Shown: positions 45,553 to 55,450 of the stretch, one piece after another
Position numbering within the stretch: position 1 is the stretch's first letter
Layout: every line of letters begins with the position of its first letter
Assembly (NCBI RefSeq): GCF_016724845.1
Contig: NZ_CP068082.1
Coordinates: 434,001 to 498,000, forward strand
Source: Sphingobacterium spiritivorum
GTDB taxonomy: Bacteria > Bacteroidota > Bacteroidia > Sphingobacteriales > Sphingobacteriaceae
Length of the DNA: 64,000 nucleotides
Direction: 5' to 3'
Notes under the pieces: model-generated
What the model was told of the DNA's origin: nothing
What the model saw: only the letters and a program-made list of their open reading frames with translations
The model's database searches: none
Program-made: the position numbers and the translations under genes

Positions 45553-46704
45553 CTATTTTTTTGCCGGCAGGGATACGGGAGTCCATTTGATATCTTTACC
45601 TGCTTTTGCGGTCAGATTATTACCATTTCCTGTATAATCCTGCACTGTATTTCCTGCACCTTCATTACATTTCCAATAGGCTACCAGGCCCGTGCTTTTG
45701 GGATCCACCTCATATGGATTACCGGCAATTTCCTCTTCTGTACGGACGACATTCCATATTCTGCATTCCGCAAATTCACCCGCAAAAAACCGGTCATCAG
45801 CATATGACCGTCCTATATAGAATCCATCCTGTCCGTTCACTCCCAAAGAGATAGGCGCCAGTGATAATGTCCCTTCTGATTGAACTTTTCCATTGACATA
45901 TATTTTGATAGCCCTGCTTGTCCTGCTGTACGTGACAGCGATATGTACCCATTCGTTAGAAGGCAATCCTTTATTGGAATCTCCTCCGGGAAAATTTCCC
46001 GAATTGGTAGCTACCTGAACCTGATTGGACGGAAAACCTGCATCTCCCAGACGAATCAGAAAACGACCTTCGATACCCATCACCGAACTGATCATTCTGT
46101 CATAATTACGGGCGCGGATCAATGTTTCCATTGTAATCTCTGACAGATTATTAACCACTCCGGCATTAGCCCATTGGTTTATGTGAAGATAGTTTTCTTC
46201 AAGATCCGCTACGACATTGATAAGGGCAGCTCCTTTCAACACATAATAGGTGGTGCGGGCACTCTGTAAAATATCGATATCTGCACTGGCTATAGTCACA
46301 GGTAATACATAGATCTGATCACGATCCAACTCATTTATTTTATCAAAGTAAATGGTCACATCATTCGATTTTACACTTCCGGCCGGAATCTGTGCAGATG
46401 CCTGAGGCAAGCGGTAATTTTCTTTTGGCAACATAATGGCTTTATCGTAGTAAGCTGCATTATATTTTTCAACCAATGATGCATCTACATGATAAGTAAT
46501 GTTCACATCTCGGGTCTCCGGTCTGGCTATTGATGCCTGCAATTTACGCTCATCCGATATCAATGTTGATTTGATCAGAAGATTTTCAACCTTGGGAACA
46601 GCATTAAATACATTATTTGAGAAGATCTCTTCATTTTTACAACCGATACTGAAAGCCAGTACTGAAAGAAGTGTTATCTGGATGTATATATATAAACTTT
46701 TCAT
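45553..46704 (-). CDS. DUF1735 plus LamG-like lipoprotein, probable surface glycan-binding protein
   Basis: 383 residues, lipoprotein signal with Cys22 (FSIGCKNEE). N-terminal DUF1735-type domain (about 30-160) as in the neighbouring GH18 enzyme, then a concanavalin-A-like LamG jelly roll (about 170-375; WVHIAVTYSRTSRAIKIYVN, GQDGFYIGRS, GEFAECRIWNVVRTEEEI, GLVAYWKCNEGAG). No catalytic site is evident, so glycan binding is the likely role. Gaps are 27 bp to the GH18 enzyme and 7 bp to the GH18-like gene. Confidence 0.83.
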   Translation of the reverse strand: MKSLYIYIQITLLSVLAFSIGCKNEEIFSNNVFNAVPKVENLLIKSTLISDERKLQASIARPETRDVNITYHVDASLVEKYNAAYYDKAIMLPKENYRLPQASAQIPAGSVKSNDVTIYFDKINELDRDQIYVLPVTIASADIDILQSARTTYYVLKGAALINVVADLEENYLHINQWANAGVVNNLSEITMETLIRARNYDRMISSVMGIEGRFLIRLGDAGFPSNQVQVATNSGNFPGGDSNKGLPSNEWVHIAVTYSRTSRAIKIYVNGKVQSEGTLSLAPISLGVNGQDGFYIGRSYADDRFFAGEFAECRIWNVVRTEEEIAGNPYEVDPKSTGLVAYWKCNEGAGNTVQDYTGNGNNLTAKAGKDIKWTPVSLPAKK

Positions 46705-46711
46705 ATCTTAA

Positions 46712-47767
46712 TCATTTAATTATAGACGGATTTAGGGTATTAATAGCCTCGCGTGTATACTGATATACTTTGTAGGTATTAAAATAATCATTGTTCATAT
46801 TGTATATACCCAGTCCCGAAACTGTATATCCGCTATGTGTCGTTGCTGCCCAACCGGCAGTTACAGCAAGGGCACGCGAACCATCCGAAAATATTCCGGT
46901 CTTGGTGTCCGTTTTATCCAGAGAAACAGTAGAAGCTGTAACAATATAACGATCTGTAGGTACGCCTTCCACATTTGTCATAAGGATATTATATGACAGC
47001 TTATCTTTACCTTTTACATCCAGATCAGGCAGTATTATATGTAAGCAGGAAGCAAGAATAGTTTTATCTGTCAGATTTTGAGGATATCCCTCAAACACAA
47101 GAACTTTTCCTTTATTAGCGCTGTACCACTTACTAACAAGATCGAGATAGATTTTTTCCCGTTTACTGTAAGTTTCCTTTTCACTGTCAGTCATATGCGT
47201 GGAACTCTTCCCTCTGTAACCTGCTATGATTCCATCATATTTATATTTATCTATCAATTGCAGGGTATACTGTAAAGTATCAGAAAGATAAGTCTCAAAA
47301 TCCTTTTCAGATCCCGTTAATTTCCCTTCCTTTTTGAGCTCATCCATTCTGAGATCATAGGCTAATTTAGTCCCGTCATAATCAAATCCGAAGATCACCT
47401 TTGTACCCTTTTCATTTCTAAGAGCATCCATCTGCTGCAATTCGCGGTCTGTCAGGTTATCGGCTGATTTCAACACTACGAAATCCACACTATCAGGTAC
47501 ATTTTCTATATGTTGACCTCTGTTGACAGGTGTTTTGACGCGATTATCAAACCAACCATAAACAATTTTATGCTTAGAACTTTTGTACGCTTTCAAATTA
47601 GCAAGATAGGCCGCATAGAGTTCAGGATTTTGCGTCCTGATATCCGGATCTTCTATTTTGACAGCCTCTGTTTCCGTCCACTTTTCACATGAAATCAATA
47701 TAAGGGTCAATGCCCACATACAACATGTGGAGAAGACCAACATTTTTAAATTAATTTTTCTTTTCAT
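46712..47767 (-). CDS. Catalytically dead GH18-like lipoprotein, probable glycan-binding protein
   Basis: 351 residues; lipoprotein signal with Cys27 (LILISCEKW). GH18-like barrel, but at the catalytic strand the sequence is YDGIIAGYRGKSS: only D178 remains, and the positions of the other two Asp and the acid Glu are Gly, Tyr and Arg. The fold without the acid is known from surface glycan-binding proteins of N-glycan loci in Bacteroides (BT3986-like). It begins 12 bp after SusD and ends 7 bp before the LamG gene. Confidence 0.82.
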   Translation of the reverse strand: MKRKINLKMLVFSTCCMWALTLILISCEKWTETEAVKIEDPDIRTQNPELYAAYLANLKAYKSSKHKIVYGWFDNRVKTPVNRGQHIENVPDSVDFVVLKSADNLTDRELQQMDALRNEKGTKVIFGFDYDGTKLAYDLRMDELKKEGKLTGSEKDFETYLSDTLQYTLQLIDKYKYDGIIAGYRGKSSTHMTDSEKETYSKREKIYLDLVSKWYSANKGKVLVFEGYPQNLTDKTILASCLHIILPDLDVKGKDKLSYNILMTNVEGVPTDRYIVTASTVSLDKTDTKTGIFSDGSRALAVTAGWAATTHSGYTVSGLGIYNMNNDYFNTYKVYQYTREAINTLNPSIIK

Positions 47768-47779
47768 AATCCTCTTATA

Positions 47780-49363
47780 TTACTTTTTTGCCCACCATAA
47801 ATCAGTTCCCATTTCATCCGGTCCTTTCAGATAAGTACTTACTGCATTCTGCACATTAACAGCATTTTCCGTGTATTCATCCTGCGGATAAGGGAGTCTG
47901 CGTGCCATACGCTGAGAGTTCACACGTCCGCCACTGTTATTCTGTAATACACTCATCAGTTTAGGATATCCGGTACGACGGTATTCTGTCCAGGCTTCAA
48001 TACCTAATGGAAAATTGGCAATCCACTTTTGGGTAATGATCCGTTCCAGATTTTGTTCCATATCAGCTGCCGAATTCCACTTAATGGTAATCATACTTGT
48101 AGAACCGGTATTCGAAAATGCCCCTAAAGGATCTATATACGATGTAGCAACACTTCTGCTATCCTCTGTATATGCAGTTGCTCCTGCCGCTCCCCATTGA
48201 TTAAATGATAAATTAATCCCTGTTTTATAGAATCCTTCTGCCGGAGTCGACCCTGCCATAGCTGCTGTACCCATGTTCCAGCCTCTTAATGCTCCTTCAG
48301 CTCTTAGAAATGCGACCTCTGCAGCGTTCATCCAGAGGACTTTATCCGTATTCCCGACATTCATATTGGTGTACCTCTTTACGTTTTCGCCACTGGGAAT
48401 GGAAATTCCTGAACGTAAACCCAAATATCCGTTTGTAATATTTCCGGTAAAAGTGGATACTGTAAAATACTTCTCACGTCTCGGATCTTTGTAACCGTTC
48501 ATATAGGAAGTAATGTCTGCTGAAATACGGGAATCTCCGTTATTATACTCATACATGACTACCCGAAACGGATTTTTAGAAACAGGCTGTGCAAATGCGT
48601 TATCCTCATTGGAGAGCATAGGACCTATTTCATGTTGTACCGCTTCTTCAGCCTTAGTTTTTGCCAGAGAGGGATTAGCAGATAAGATGCGCATAGCCAG
48701 TCTTAGCTTTAAGGAGTTTGCTAATTTGATCCACTTGATTACATTTCCGCCAAATACAATATCCGCTTTAGGGGTAAAATTTTCTGTTCGGCGTAATGTT
48801 AATACAGCAATCGCTGCATCCAGTTCGGCAAACATCTTGGTATAAACCTCTTCTTCTGAATCGTAAGGTGCATTCAAAGCTCCCTCAGCACCTATTTTTG
48901 AGTAAGGAATAGGACCATATATACTGGAGACTCTTGAAATAGACAACACCTTAATAATATCTGCTACGGCTGCCGGAATAGGATCCTGCGTAACACTTTT
49001 CACCTTCACATTGCGAATAAAAATATTTGGAATTACATCGTTAAAAGGTACTCTAAGCCAATTTTCTTCCGGATTATAGGTCGCAAAATTCTTTCCGTTA
49101 AACCCGTTATTAGAGTCTGAAAGATACCCCCCATAGGATCCGCCAAGCAGACATTCAGTAAACTGACAGGTATTGACATCTAATGGAATTACCCAGGCCT
49201 GCATACCTGTCAACGCAGAAGCAAGGATATAGCCATCACGTTCCACTTCTTCCTGAGTAGAGCCTTTCGGATCTGTATTGTATTTTTCAAAACTCTTGGT
49301 GCAGGATTGCAGGATCAGCATAGCACCAATGAGATATATTCCGAGTGAATTATTCATTTTCAT
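47780..49363 (-). CDS. SusD-like outer-membrane lipoprotein
   Basis: 527 residues; lipoprotein signal with Cys21 (LILQSCTKS), then KYNTDPKGSTQEEVERDG typical of the SusD-like subgroup. Core: VADIIKVLSISRVSSIYGPI and the TPR-like FAELDAAIAVLTL, later WMNAAEVAFLRAEGALRGWN, C-terminal RRLPYPQDEYTENAVNVQNA. It lies 11 bp after SusC and 12 bp before the GH18-like gene. In the comparable Bacteroides locus this protein binds high-mannose N-glycans; that specificity here is inferred. Confidence 0.95.
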   Translation of the reverse strand: MKMNNSLGIYLIGAMLILQSCTKSFEKYNTDPKGSTQEEVERDGYILASALTGMQAWVIPLDVNTCQFTECLLGGSYGGYLSDSNNGFNGKNFATYNPEENWLRVPFNDVIPNIFIRNVKVKSVTQDPIPAAVADIIKVLSISRVSSIYGPIPYSKIGAEGALNAPYDSEEEVYTKMFAELDAAIAVLTLRRTENFTPKADIVFGGNVIKWIKLANSLKLRLAMRILSANPSLAKTKAEEAVQHEIGPMLSNEDNAFAQPVSKNPFRVVMYEYNNGDSRISADITSYMNGYKDPRREKYFTVSTFTGNITNGYLGLRSGISIPSGENVKRYTNMNVGNTDKVLWMNAAEVAFLRAEGALRGWNMGTAAMAGSTPAEGFYKTGINLSFNQWGAAGATAYTEDSRSVATSYIDPLGAFSNTGSTSMITIKWNSAADMEQNLERIITQKWIANFPLGIEAWTEYRRTGYPKLMSVLQNNSGGRVNSQRMARRLPYPQDEYTENAVNVQNAVSTYLKGPDEMGTDLWWAKK

Positions 49364-49374
49364 ATCAATCTCTT

Positions 49375-52300
49375 TTAAAATTTAAGTCTGACATTGACAC
49401 CTACATTTCTTGTACTTGGCGTCATAAAATTGTCAATACCCTGATAATAGTTTCCTGTACTTGCTGTAGATTCAGGATCGTACGGTGCCTTGTTATAAAT
49501 CATCCAAAGATTACGCCCTACCAGCGTAAGCGACATTTCTCCCAGATTCCAAAAACGAGCTTTTGGGATGGTATAACCGATACTGGCTTCCTGCAGTCTT
49601 ACATTTGTTGCGCTATAAGTATAATATTGCGGCAATCCGCTTTTTCCTCCTATAGTTGTGTACCAGGTTTCGGCATCCACAAGATCTCCGCCATTAAGTA
49701 AGACTCCGCCGTTTTCTCTTGCCAGAGCAGATACTTCAGATACTCCGTACTGATCTAAGGCAGCTTGTGTTGCAGAATAAACAATTCCTCCCAGACGTGC
49801 GGAGAACATAAATCCGGCTCTGAAATTTTTCCATGAGAAATCATTTCTCCAGGCCATATTTGCTTTCGGAAAAATACTACCCAATTTGATATCACCGACC
49901 TTGTTGTTCACTGCTATTCTTCCATCCTGATCGATATAGATATCGCCATTGCTATCGCGTTGAAGATCCGACAAGGAATACATATCGCCCAGCGTACCTC
50001 CTTCTTTCAAAATAAAGCGTGCCTGAGAAAGTCCTCCTACATCCAGCCGGTCCTTATTAATAATCGCTCCGGTCTCCGGGTGCTGATAGTTGCGTACCAG
50101 TTCCAGAATCTTATTTCTATTGGCGCTGAATGTATAATTGGAAGCCCAGTTCACATCGGCCCACTGTTTTTGATATCCCAGTCCTAGCTCTATTCCTCTG
50201 TTTCTGACACTTCCGGTCTGCACATACAAAGTAGTGTACATAGAAGATACGGAGATTTTGGGATCGAAAGTCTGGTTGTAGGTCTTCGTATCATATACAC
50301 TCAGGTCGAGATTAAAACCTTTTAGAAAACGGGTTGAAATACCCAGCTCCCATGAATCTGTACGTTCAGGCTTCAGATCCGTCATGGGATAGTTTGTCTT
50401 ATCCTTGTATTGCTGGATTGTTTCATCCCAATCATATACAGGGTTGGCAATAAAGCGTGGAAAAGGCAACCCAATAGAAGCAAATGAACCTCTTAATTTC
50501 AGGTATTCGATTTCCTCCGGCATATTAAATATCTCGGAAAGAATAATTGAAGTTCCAACGGAAGGATAGAAAAATGAAGTTGCCCTGGATTTAGGTCCGG
50601 CAAGTTGTGAAGCCCAGTCATTTCTTCCGGTCAATGTCAGATAATATGCTCCTTTGTACCCCACTTCAGCACTCGCAAAGACAGACTGTGTCTGATCCCG
50701 CCATCCCTCATCCCGATGTTTGGTATTTTCATAATCCAACTGCGCAATATTAAATTTATTCGGAATACCGTTTGGTCGTATAGGTCCACGGTTCTGAATA
50801 AAATTCTGACGGGCATCCGTCAAAATAGCCCCCACATTGGCCTGCAAAGAAAAGTCATTGAATGTCTTATTAATGTTGGCCATAAAATCTGTGTACAACT
50901 GTTTGTCTTTTATTTCCTTTATACCATACAGACCATTTTCAGATCCTTCAGCAAGTGTTGTATTTGTAGAAGCGTATAATTTTTCTGAATATTCCGTATT
51001 TGCATTATCGATACGCACACGTCCTGCAAGACTCAGCCAGTCTAACACTTTATACTCCAGATTCGCATTAAGCATATACCTGTCTTTATTATTATTACGC
51101 AGATTACGGTAATTGATCCAGTATGGATTTTGTCCTGTAAATTCATTCAGTCCCTGTGGCCAGTATTGGGTATATATCTTACGCTGCGTATCATAGCGTT
51201 CGTACATTTTGATGTCATTCCAATCATCACCACGAGGAAAAAGATAAGCGGTCACAAGAGGGTTTGAATAGGTCCCCTGATTAGTCATATTCTGATCCTG
51301 CTGTTTGATGTAACTGCCTCCTACATCCAATATCATTCTATCATTTAAAAACTTGGAGGTGTTACGGAATGTAAAATTGTAACGGTCATATTTATTATTC
51401 GGAATTATTCCCTCCGAATTGACTGCAGCAGCAGAAACATAGGTTTGATTTTTTTCATTCCCTGTAGAAAATGAAATATTCTCGGTCGCGATAACACCTG
51501 TTTTGAAATAATCCTTATCCGGAGAATATCCCATAAAATTGGAAGAATTCAATGCCTTTCCCCAGCTTTTATCATTTGTATTCTGAAACAAGCTGCTTCC
51601 GGTACCGAATCTGTTCTGGAATTTAGGCAGGACAAAAGCATCCAATATTTCCGTATTCTGCGACAGAGAAAGTGTAGTCTTTCCTATCTTTCCTTTTTTA
51701 GTGTTGATTACTATTGCACCGTTGGCAGCACGGCTTCCGTATAATGCAGCGGCAGCAGCTCCTGTCAGTACAGACATCGATTCGATATCTTCGGGATTGA
51801 TATCCGCGATAGATTCTGATGTACCTGACGAACTGAATTCCTTGCCTTCTTCCCCGCTGTAATTATGAATAGGAATACCATCAATTACATATAATGTATT
51901 ATTGGTCTGATCGATAGCCTTTGAACCACGCATAACCACTTTGCTGGCGCCTCCGATACCGGAGGAACTGCTGTTTATGGTTACACCTGCTACTTTTCCG
52001 GAAAGCGCATTGATAAAATTTACATCTTTGACACGCGTCAGATCGTCTTCCTTGACCTGTTGAACATTATAACTCAAGGCCTTCTCCGACCGCTTTATAC
52101 CTAAGGCGGTCACGACCACCGCATCCAGCATATTATCTTCTGCCGTCAGTGATAGTTCTACAGGTTGAGTTGTAGAAGTAATCGTATAACTCTTCGCCTG
52201 ATAACCCACAAAACGTATCTCAAGCACATCATTTACTTTGGCCGGAGCCAATGTAAAACGACCTTCCGCATCTGTAGATATCCCGATGTTAGTTCCTTTT

Positions 52301-52725
52301 ATAGACACTGAAGCTCCCTGAAGGGGTTCCCCTTTATCATCCGAAATTTTTCCGGAAACCCCTTGCTGAAACGAATTAGCATTTTTAAAAGAAGAAGATT
52401 CCTCTGCCTGGCTGATTTGGTTGATTAAGATCGTATTATCCTTGATCTTATAGTGAAGACCGGATTGATCAAGCAGAATATTCATGACTTTATGGATGTC
52501 TGCCCCATCAAATTCTACATTAAGTATTTTTTTATCATTAAAGATCTGATTAGAGTATAAGATATTATATCCTGTCTGCTTATTAATAATTTTAATAAGT
52601 TCTGATGCTCGTATTTTTTGCTTTTTAAGGGTCACTACACCTTGTCCGGCAGCCGAAATAGAGCAATAGGTGACCATTAAAGCCACGCACATAGCCCGGG
52701 CTAGTTTAAAAACATTTAACCTCAT
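49375..52725 (-). CDS. SusC/RagA-family TonB-dependent transducer with STN domain
   Basis: 1116 residues. Signal peptide (about 1-27), STN domain (about 30-105), carboxypeptidase-regulatory-like domain (about 127-200), LDAVVVTALG segment, plug (about 215-345, LYGSRAANGAIVINTKKGK), barrel ending in VGVNVRLKF. It is the importer of the N-glycan locus and, through STN, the receptor for the FecR/sigma pair upstream (83-bp gap, only a weak AT-rich dyad inside). Confidence 0.95.
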   Translation of the reverse strand: MRLNVFKLARAMCVALMVTYCSISAAGQGVVTLKKQKIRASELIKIINKQTGYNILYSNQIFNDKKILNVEFDGADIHKVMNILLDQSGLHYKIKDNTILINQISQAEESSSFKNANSFQQGVSGKISDDKGEPLQGASVSIKGTNIGISTDAEGRFTLAPAKVNDVLEIRFVGYQAKSYTITSTTQPVELSLTAEDNMLDAVVVTALGIKRSEKALSYNVQQVKEDDLTRVKDVNFINALSGKVAGVTINSSSSGIGGASKVVMRGSKAIDQTNNTLYVIDGIPIHNYSGEEGKEFSSSGTSESIADINPEDIESMSVLTGAAAAALYGSRAANGAIVINTKKGKIGKTTLSLSQNTEILDAFVLPKFQNRFGTGSSLFQNTNDKSWGKALNSSNFMGYSPDKDYFKTGVIATENISFSTGNEKNQTYVSAAAVNSEGIIPNNKYDRYNFTFRNTSKFLNDRMILDVGGSYIKQQDQNMTNQGTYSNPLVTAYLFPRGDDWNDIKMYERYDTQRKIYTQYWPQGLNEFTGQNPYWINYRNLRNNNKDRYMLNANLEYKVLDWLSLAGRVRIDNANTEYSEKLYASTNTTLAEGSENGLYGIKEIKDKQLYTDFMANINKTFNDFSLQANVGAILTDARQNFIQNRGPIRPNGIPNKFNIAQLDYENTKHRDEGWRDQTQSVFASAEVGYKGAYYLTLTGRNDWASQLAGPKSRATSFFYPSVGTSIILSEIFNMPEEIEYLKLRGSFASIGLPFPRFIANPVYDWDETIQQYKDKTNYPMTDLKPERTDSWELGISTRFLKGFNLDLSVYDTKTYNQTFDPKISVSSMYTTLYVQTGSVRNRGIELGLGYQKQWADVNWASNYTFSANRNKILELVRNYQHPETGAIINKDRLDVGGLSQARFILKEGGTLGDMYSLSDLQRDSNGDIYIDQDGRIAVNNKVGDIKLGSIFPKANMAWRNDFSWKNFRAGFMFSARLGGIVYSATQAALDQYGVSEVSALARENGGVLLNGGDLVDAETWYTTIGGKSGLPQYYTYSATNVRLQEASIGYTIPKARFWNLGEMSLTLVGRNLWMIYNKAPYDPESTASTGNYYQGIDNFMTPSTRNVGVNVRLKF

Positions 52726-52808
52726 GATTTTTAAGAAGTAATTTAAATTGGTTATTTAAAGAGTATAATTGTGTAAAATCTGGTAATTGGTATATCAGTC
52801 CATAAGCG

Positions 52809-53915
52809 TTAATTTTGGTTTACAATAATTGTTCGGTTTATAATTTTGAATTTTAATGTACTTGTACTCTGCAGTAGTTCAAGTACTTTTTCCACTTCTG
52901 CGTATCTGGATATTTTACCGCTGAATGTGATGTATCTGCTACCCTCCTTAGCATATTGCACATCGACATTGTACCATCTGGATACTCTGTTCAGAATGGA
53001 CTGTAAAGATTCATCCCTGAATACGAATTCATTATTTTTCCAGTCAACAAAGTCTTCCACATCAACCTGACTGATTATAATATCCTGTCCTTTGACCTGT
53101 GCCTGCTGACCTGGTGTCAGTATTTTTTGATTATTGATCTGGATTTTCCCTTCCAGTAATGTGGTGATACTATTTGACTGATCATACGTATTGACATTAA
53201 ATACTGTACCCAGAACTTTGATTTCCTGACGGTTACTCTGAACAATAAAAGGACGCTTTTTATCTTTTGCAACAGCAAAATACCCCTCTCCTTTGAGCTC
53301 CACTTTCCGGAGTTCCCCTTCCGTCATATCAATCGGAAACCGAAGTGATGAAGCAGCATTAAGCGTCACTTCTGAACCATCCGACAGTTCGATCAGGAAT
53401 TGTCCTCCTCTCGGAGTCTCGATCGTGTTATATTCCCCTTTGCCTGTGGCACCTTTCTGTACGACATATTTGAGTTGACCATCGGCAGTTTTGCGGATAG
53501 TTATACCAGAAGCCAGTGTGGAATGATCAGTGGTCAGTTCGATTTTGCGCCCGTCAGCGAGTGTCAATGTCGCCTGATCAGATCCGGGCACTACTTTATC
53601 GGCTATTTTCACCTGTGTTACCTCTTGCCCTGTTCGTATCTGCCATACAAAAAGCGCAGCCATACTCATGATAAGCACTGCAGCAGCATACGGTAAGTAG
53701 CGCTTCAGACGTCTGTATATAGGGGCAGTATTATTAGAAGATGAAATTTTAGCATCCAGTTGTTCCCATAGAAATTGCTTCTGTTCTGCAGACAGTATAA
53801 CTTTATCTGTTTCGGGAAGTGTCTCTATCCATAACTCTAACAGCATTCTCTCCTGTTCAGAGCACGTGTTATTGGCATACTTCTCTAATAGTATATCTAT
53901 AGTATTATCATTCAT
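52809..53915 (-). CDS. FecR-family anti-sigma factor
   Basis: 368 residues from the ATG at 53915 (MNDNTIDILLEKY); an in-frame ATG ten codons earlier is less typical. Cytoplasmic part (about 1-75), transmembrane helix (about 78-96, YAAAVLIMSMAALFVWQI), FecR domain (TPRGGQFLIELSDGSEVTLN, GEGYFAVAKDKKRPF, KVLGTVFNVNTYD) and the C-terminal STN-like region. It lies 61 bp after the sigma gene and should hold it until SusC reports substrate. Confidence 0.94.
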   Translation of the reverse strand: MNDNTIDILLEKYANNTCSEQERMLLELWIETLPETDKVILSAEQKQFLWEQLDAKISSSNNTAPIYRRLKRYLPYAAAVLIMSMAALFVWQIRTGQEVTQVKIADKVVPGSDQATLTLADGRKIELTTDHSTLASGITIRKTADGQLKYVVQKGATGKGEYNTIETPRGGQFLIELSDGSEVTLNAASSLRFPIDMTEGELRKVELKGEGYFAVAKDKKRPFIVQSNRQEIKVLGTVFNVNTYDQSNSITTLLEGKIQINNQKILTPGQQAQVKGQDIIISQVDVEDFVDWKNNEFVFRDESLQSILNRVSRWYNVDVQYAKEGSRYITFSGKISRYAEVEKVLELLQSTSTLKFKIINRTIIVNQN

Positions 53916-53976
53916 AATTGGCGAACTAACACAATGATGTTGCACAAGTATGCCTCAGGGAGTAGAAAAAATAAAA

Positions 53977-54579
53977 TTATTTTTCGGATAGCAGATAACT
54001 GATGATAACGATCACTTCAGCCTGGCGCGGACTGATTTTCGAACGAAAGATTTTCAGGACATTATTGATCTGCTTCTTAACTGTTTTTTCGGATAATTGA
54101 AGTTCTTCCGCAATTTCTCTGTGTGACAGAAAATCCTGTCTGCTCATCCGAAAGATCTGTTGCATCTTAGACGGCAACTTGGCGGTTTCTCTTTCGATAA
54201 AATCCCGAACTTGTTTTTCCTGAATAACATCCAAAACCGGATCATAGAAAGGATTCAGGTAAGAAGCTAAATTTTCAATGTATTTGTCTCTGTTTTTTTG
54301 TTTCCGAAGGCTGTGTAACATCTGCTTGCGTACAGACATATACAACCAGGCAAGGGGTGTATCCAGATTCAGCTCATGTCTGCGCATCCACAAAGACGCA
54401 AACACCTCCTGCACAAAATCATTAGACTCTTCTTCATCGGTATGAAGGCGTCTGGCATACTGTATCAGTTCCTGAATATGTCTCAGATACAATGCCGTAA
54501 AACCGGCATAATCATCCTGACCAATTAATATCATTAATTGTTGATCTGAAAGAGTATTATAATCAGTTTCCTTTGGCAT
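53977..54579 (-). CDS. ECF RNA polymerase sigma factor
   Basis: 200 residues: region 2 (about 22-90, GFTALYLRHIQELIQYARRL, DFVQEVFASLWMRR) and region 4 (about 135-190, LPSKMQQIFRMSRQDFLSHR, EIAEELQLSEKTVKKQINN). The C-terminal tail is hydrophobic (EVIVIISYLLSEK). First gene of the N-glycan utilisation run on the - strand; it should drive SusC and the genes after it once freed from FecR. Confidence 0.93.
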   Translation of the reverse strand: MPKETDYNTLSDQQLMILIGQDDYAGFTALYLRHIQELIQYARRLHTDEEESNDFVQEVFASLWMRRHELNLDTPLAWLYMSVRKQMLHSLRKQKNRDKYIENLASYLNPFYDPVLDVIQEKQVRDFIERETAKLPSKMQQIFRMSRQDFLSHREIAEELQLSEKTVKKQINNVLKIFRSKISPRQAEVIVIISYLLSEK

Positions 54580-54679
54580 GGCAATAAAGACAACACAGTC
54601 TGTACATGGAGTCCAAAGATATAAATATTTTATAATTTGAAAAAAGAAGCATCGGGGAGGAAAAAATCATTTACAATTT

Positions 54680-54849
54680 GAATAAAGAAGGGAAAAGGAG
54701 GGGGACACCTCCTCTTCATTTACCTTCTCTATGTTCCGTTCCACCTATTCACCTTAACATACGTGGCCAGAACACTCAACTATAAACCACCATAAAACTC
54801 GTTATAAAATAATAATGCCACCACAACCTGTAGTTATAATTTAAAAAAA
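54680..54849 (-). ncRNA. Small promoter-hairpin cassette, copy 1 (peptide decayed)
   Basis: A 32-bp element (54818-54849) identical to that at 55636-55667 carries the -33 TTG (54824-54826) and, 23 bp on, the -7 box GAGTTTTA (54793-54800). The transcript would run about 105 nt to a 6-bp hairpin (54696-54701 with 54708-54713) and a T-rich tail. The peptide ORF of copies 2 and 3 is cut down here to GTG plus six codons. It lies 7 bp after the stop of the 178-residue membrane protein. Confidence 0.5.
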
Positions 54850-54856
54850 CTATCCG

Positions 54857-55393
54857 TCAGGTCTTTTCCAGCTTTACCTTGCCGGCTACCAAAGGTTTTC
54901 GGTGTATAAATTCCTGATGAAACAAGATGATCCCTTTGAGGTGATGAAAGAGTACCAGTGTTTTTTTATCCCGGGTATACAGCTTGATATATCCCAGTGC
55001 AGGATTATAAGTTGCATCAATAATATCGTCCCAATGTGCTGTCTGTACTTTACTGCGATAACTGTGACAGATAATATGTTCATGGCTATACTGTACCTTA
55101 TGAAAGTAATAAAGGGACAGACTATATATACCACAGGCTCCGAAAATAAGAAGTAAGAGTGCCGCCAGAGTCATCTCGGTCATATCCATGCGACCGTAAT
55201 CATATATGGCCCCTCCTACTATTCCGGCACACATCATCAGACAAAAATAGCCCAGATACACATATACGGGATGTACACGCATCATAAGACTTCCATCTTC
55301 CATACTTTCCATAACAGAAGACGATTTATTAATAAATCGATACAGGAAATAACAAATAATTCCTGTTATAGTCATAGTTATAATGCTCTGCAT
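54857..55393 (-). CDS. Membrane protein of unknown function with PH-like C-terminal part
   Basis: 178 residues; hydrophobic segments at about 3-20, 46-66 and 76-95, then a soluble part (about 98-178) rich in strands (HIICHSYRSKVQTAHWDDII, GYIKLYTRDKKTLVLFHHLK) as in small membrane proteins with a PH-like domain. I do not recognise a named family. It sits between copies 2 and 1 of the tandem small cassettes and may belong to the same unit. No partner enzyme is nearby. Confidence 0.7.
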   Translation of the reverse strand: MQSIITMTITGIICYFLYRFINKSSSVMESMEDGSLMMRVHPVYVYLGYFCLMMCAGIVGGAIYDYGRMDMTEMTLAALLLLIFGACGIYSLSLYYFHKVQYSHEHIICHSYRSKVQTAHWDDIIDATYNPALGYIKLYTRDKKTLVLFHHLKGIILFHQEFIHRKPLVAGKVKLEKT

Positions 55394-55450
55394 ATCGATT
55401 ACATAACGGTATGAGATAATCGGTATTAACTAATTGCCTTTAAGATTACA

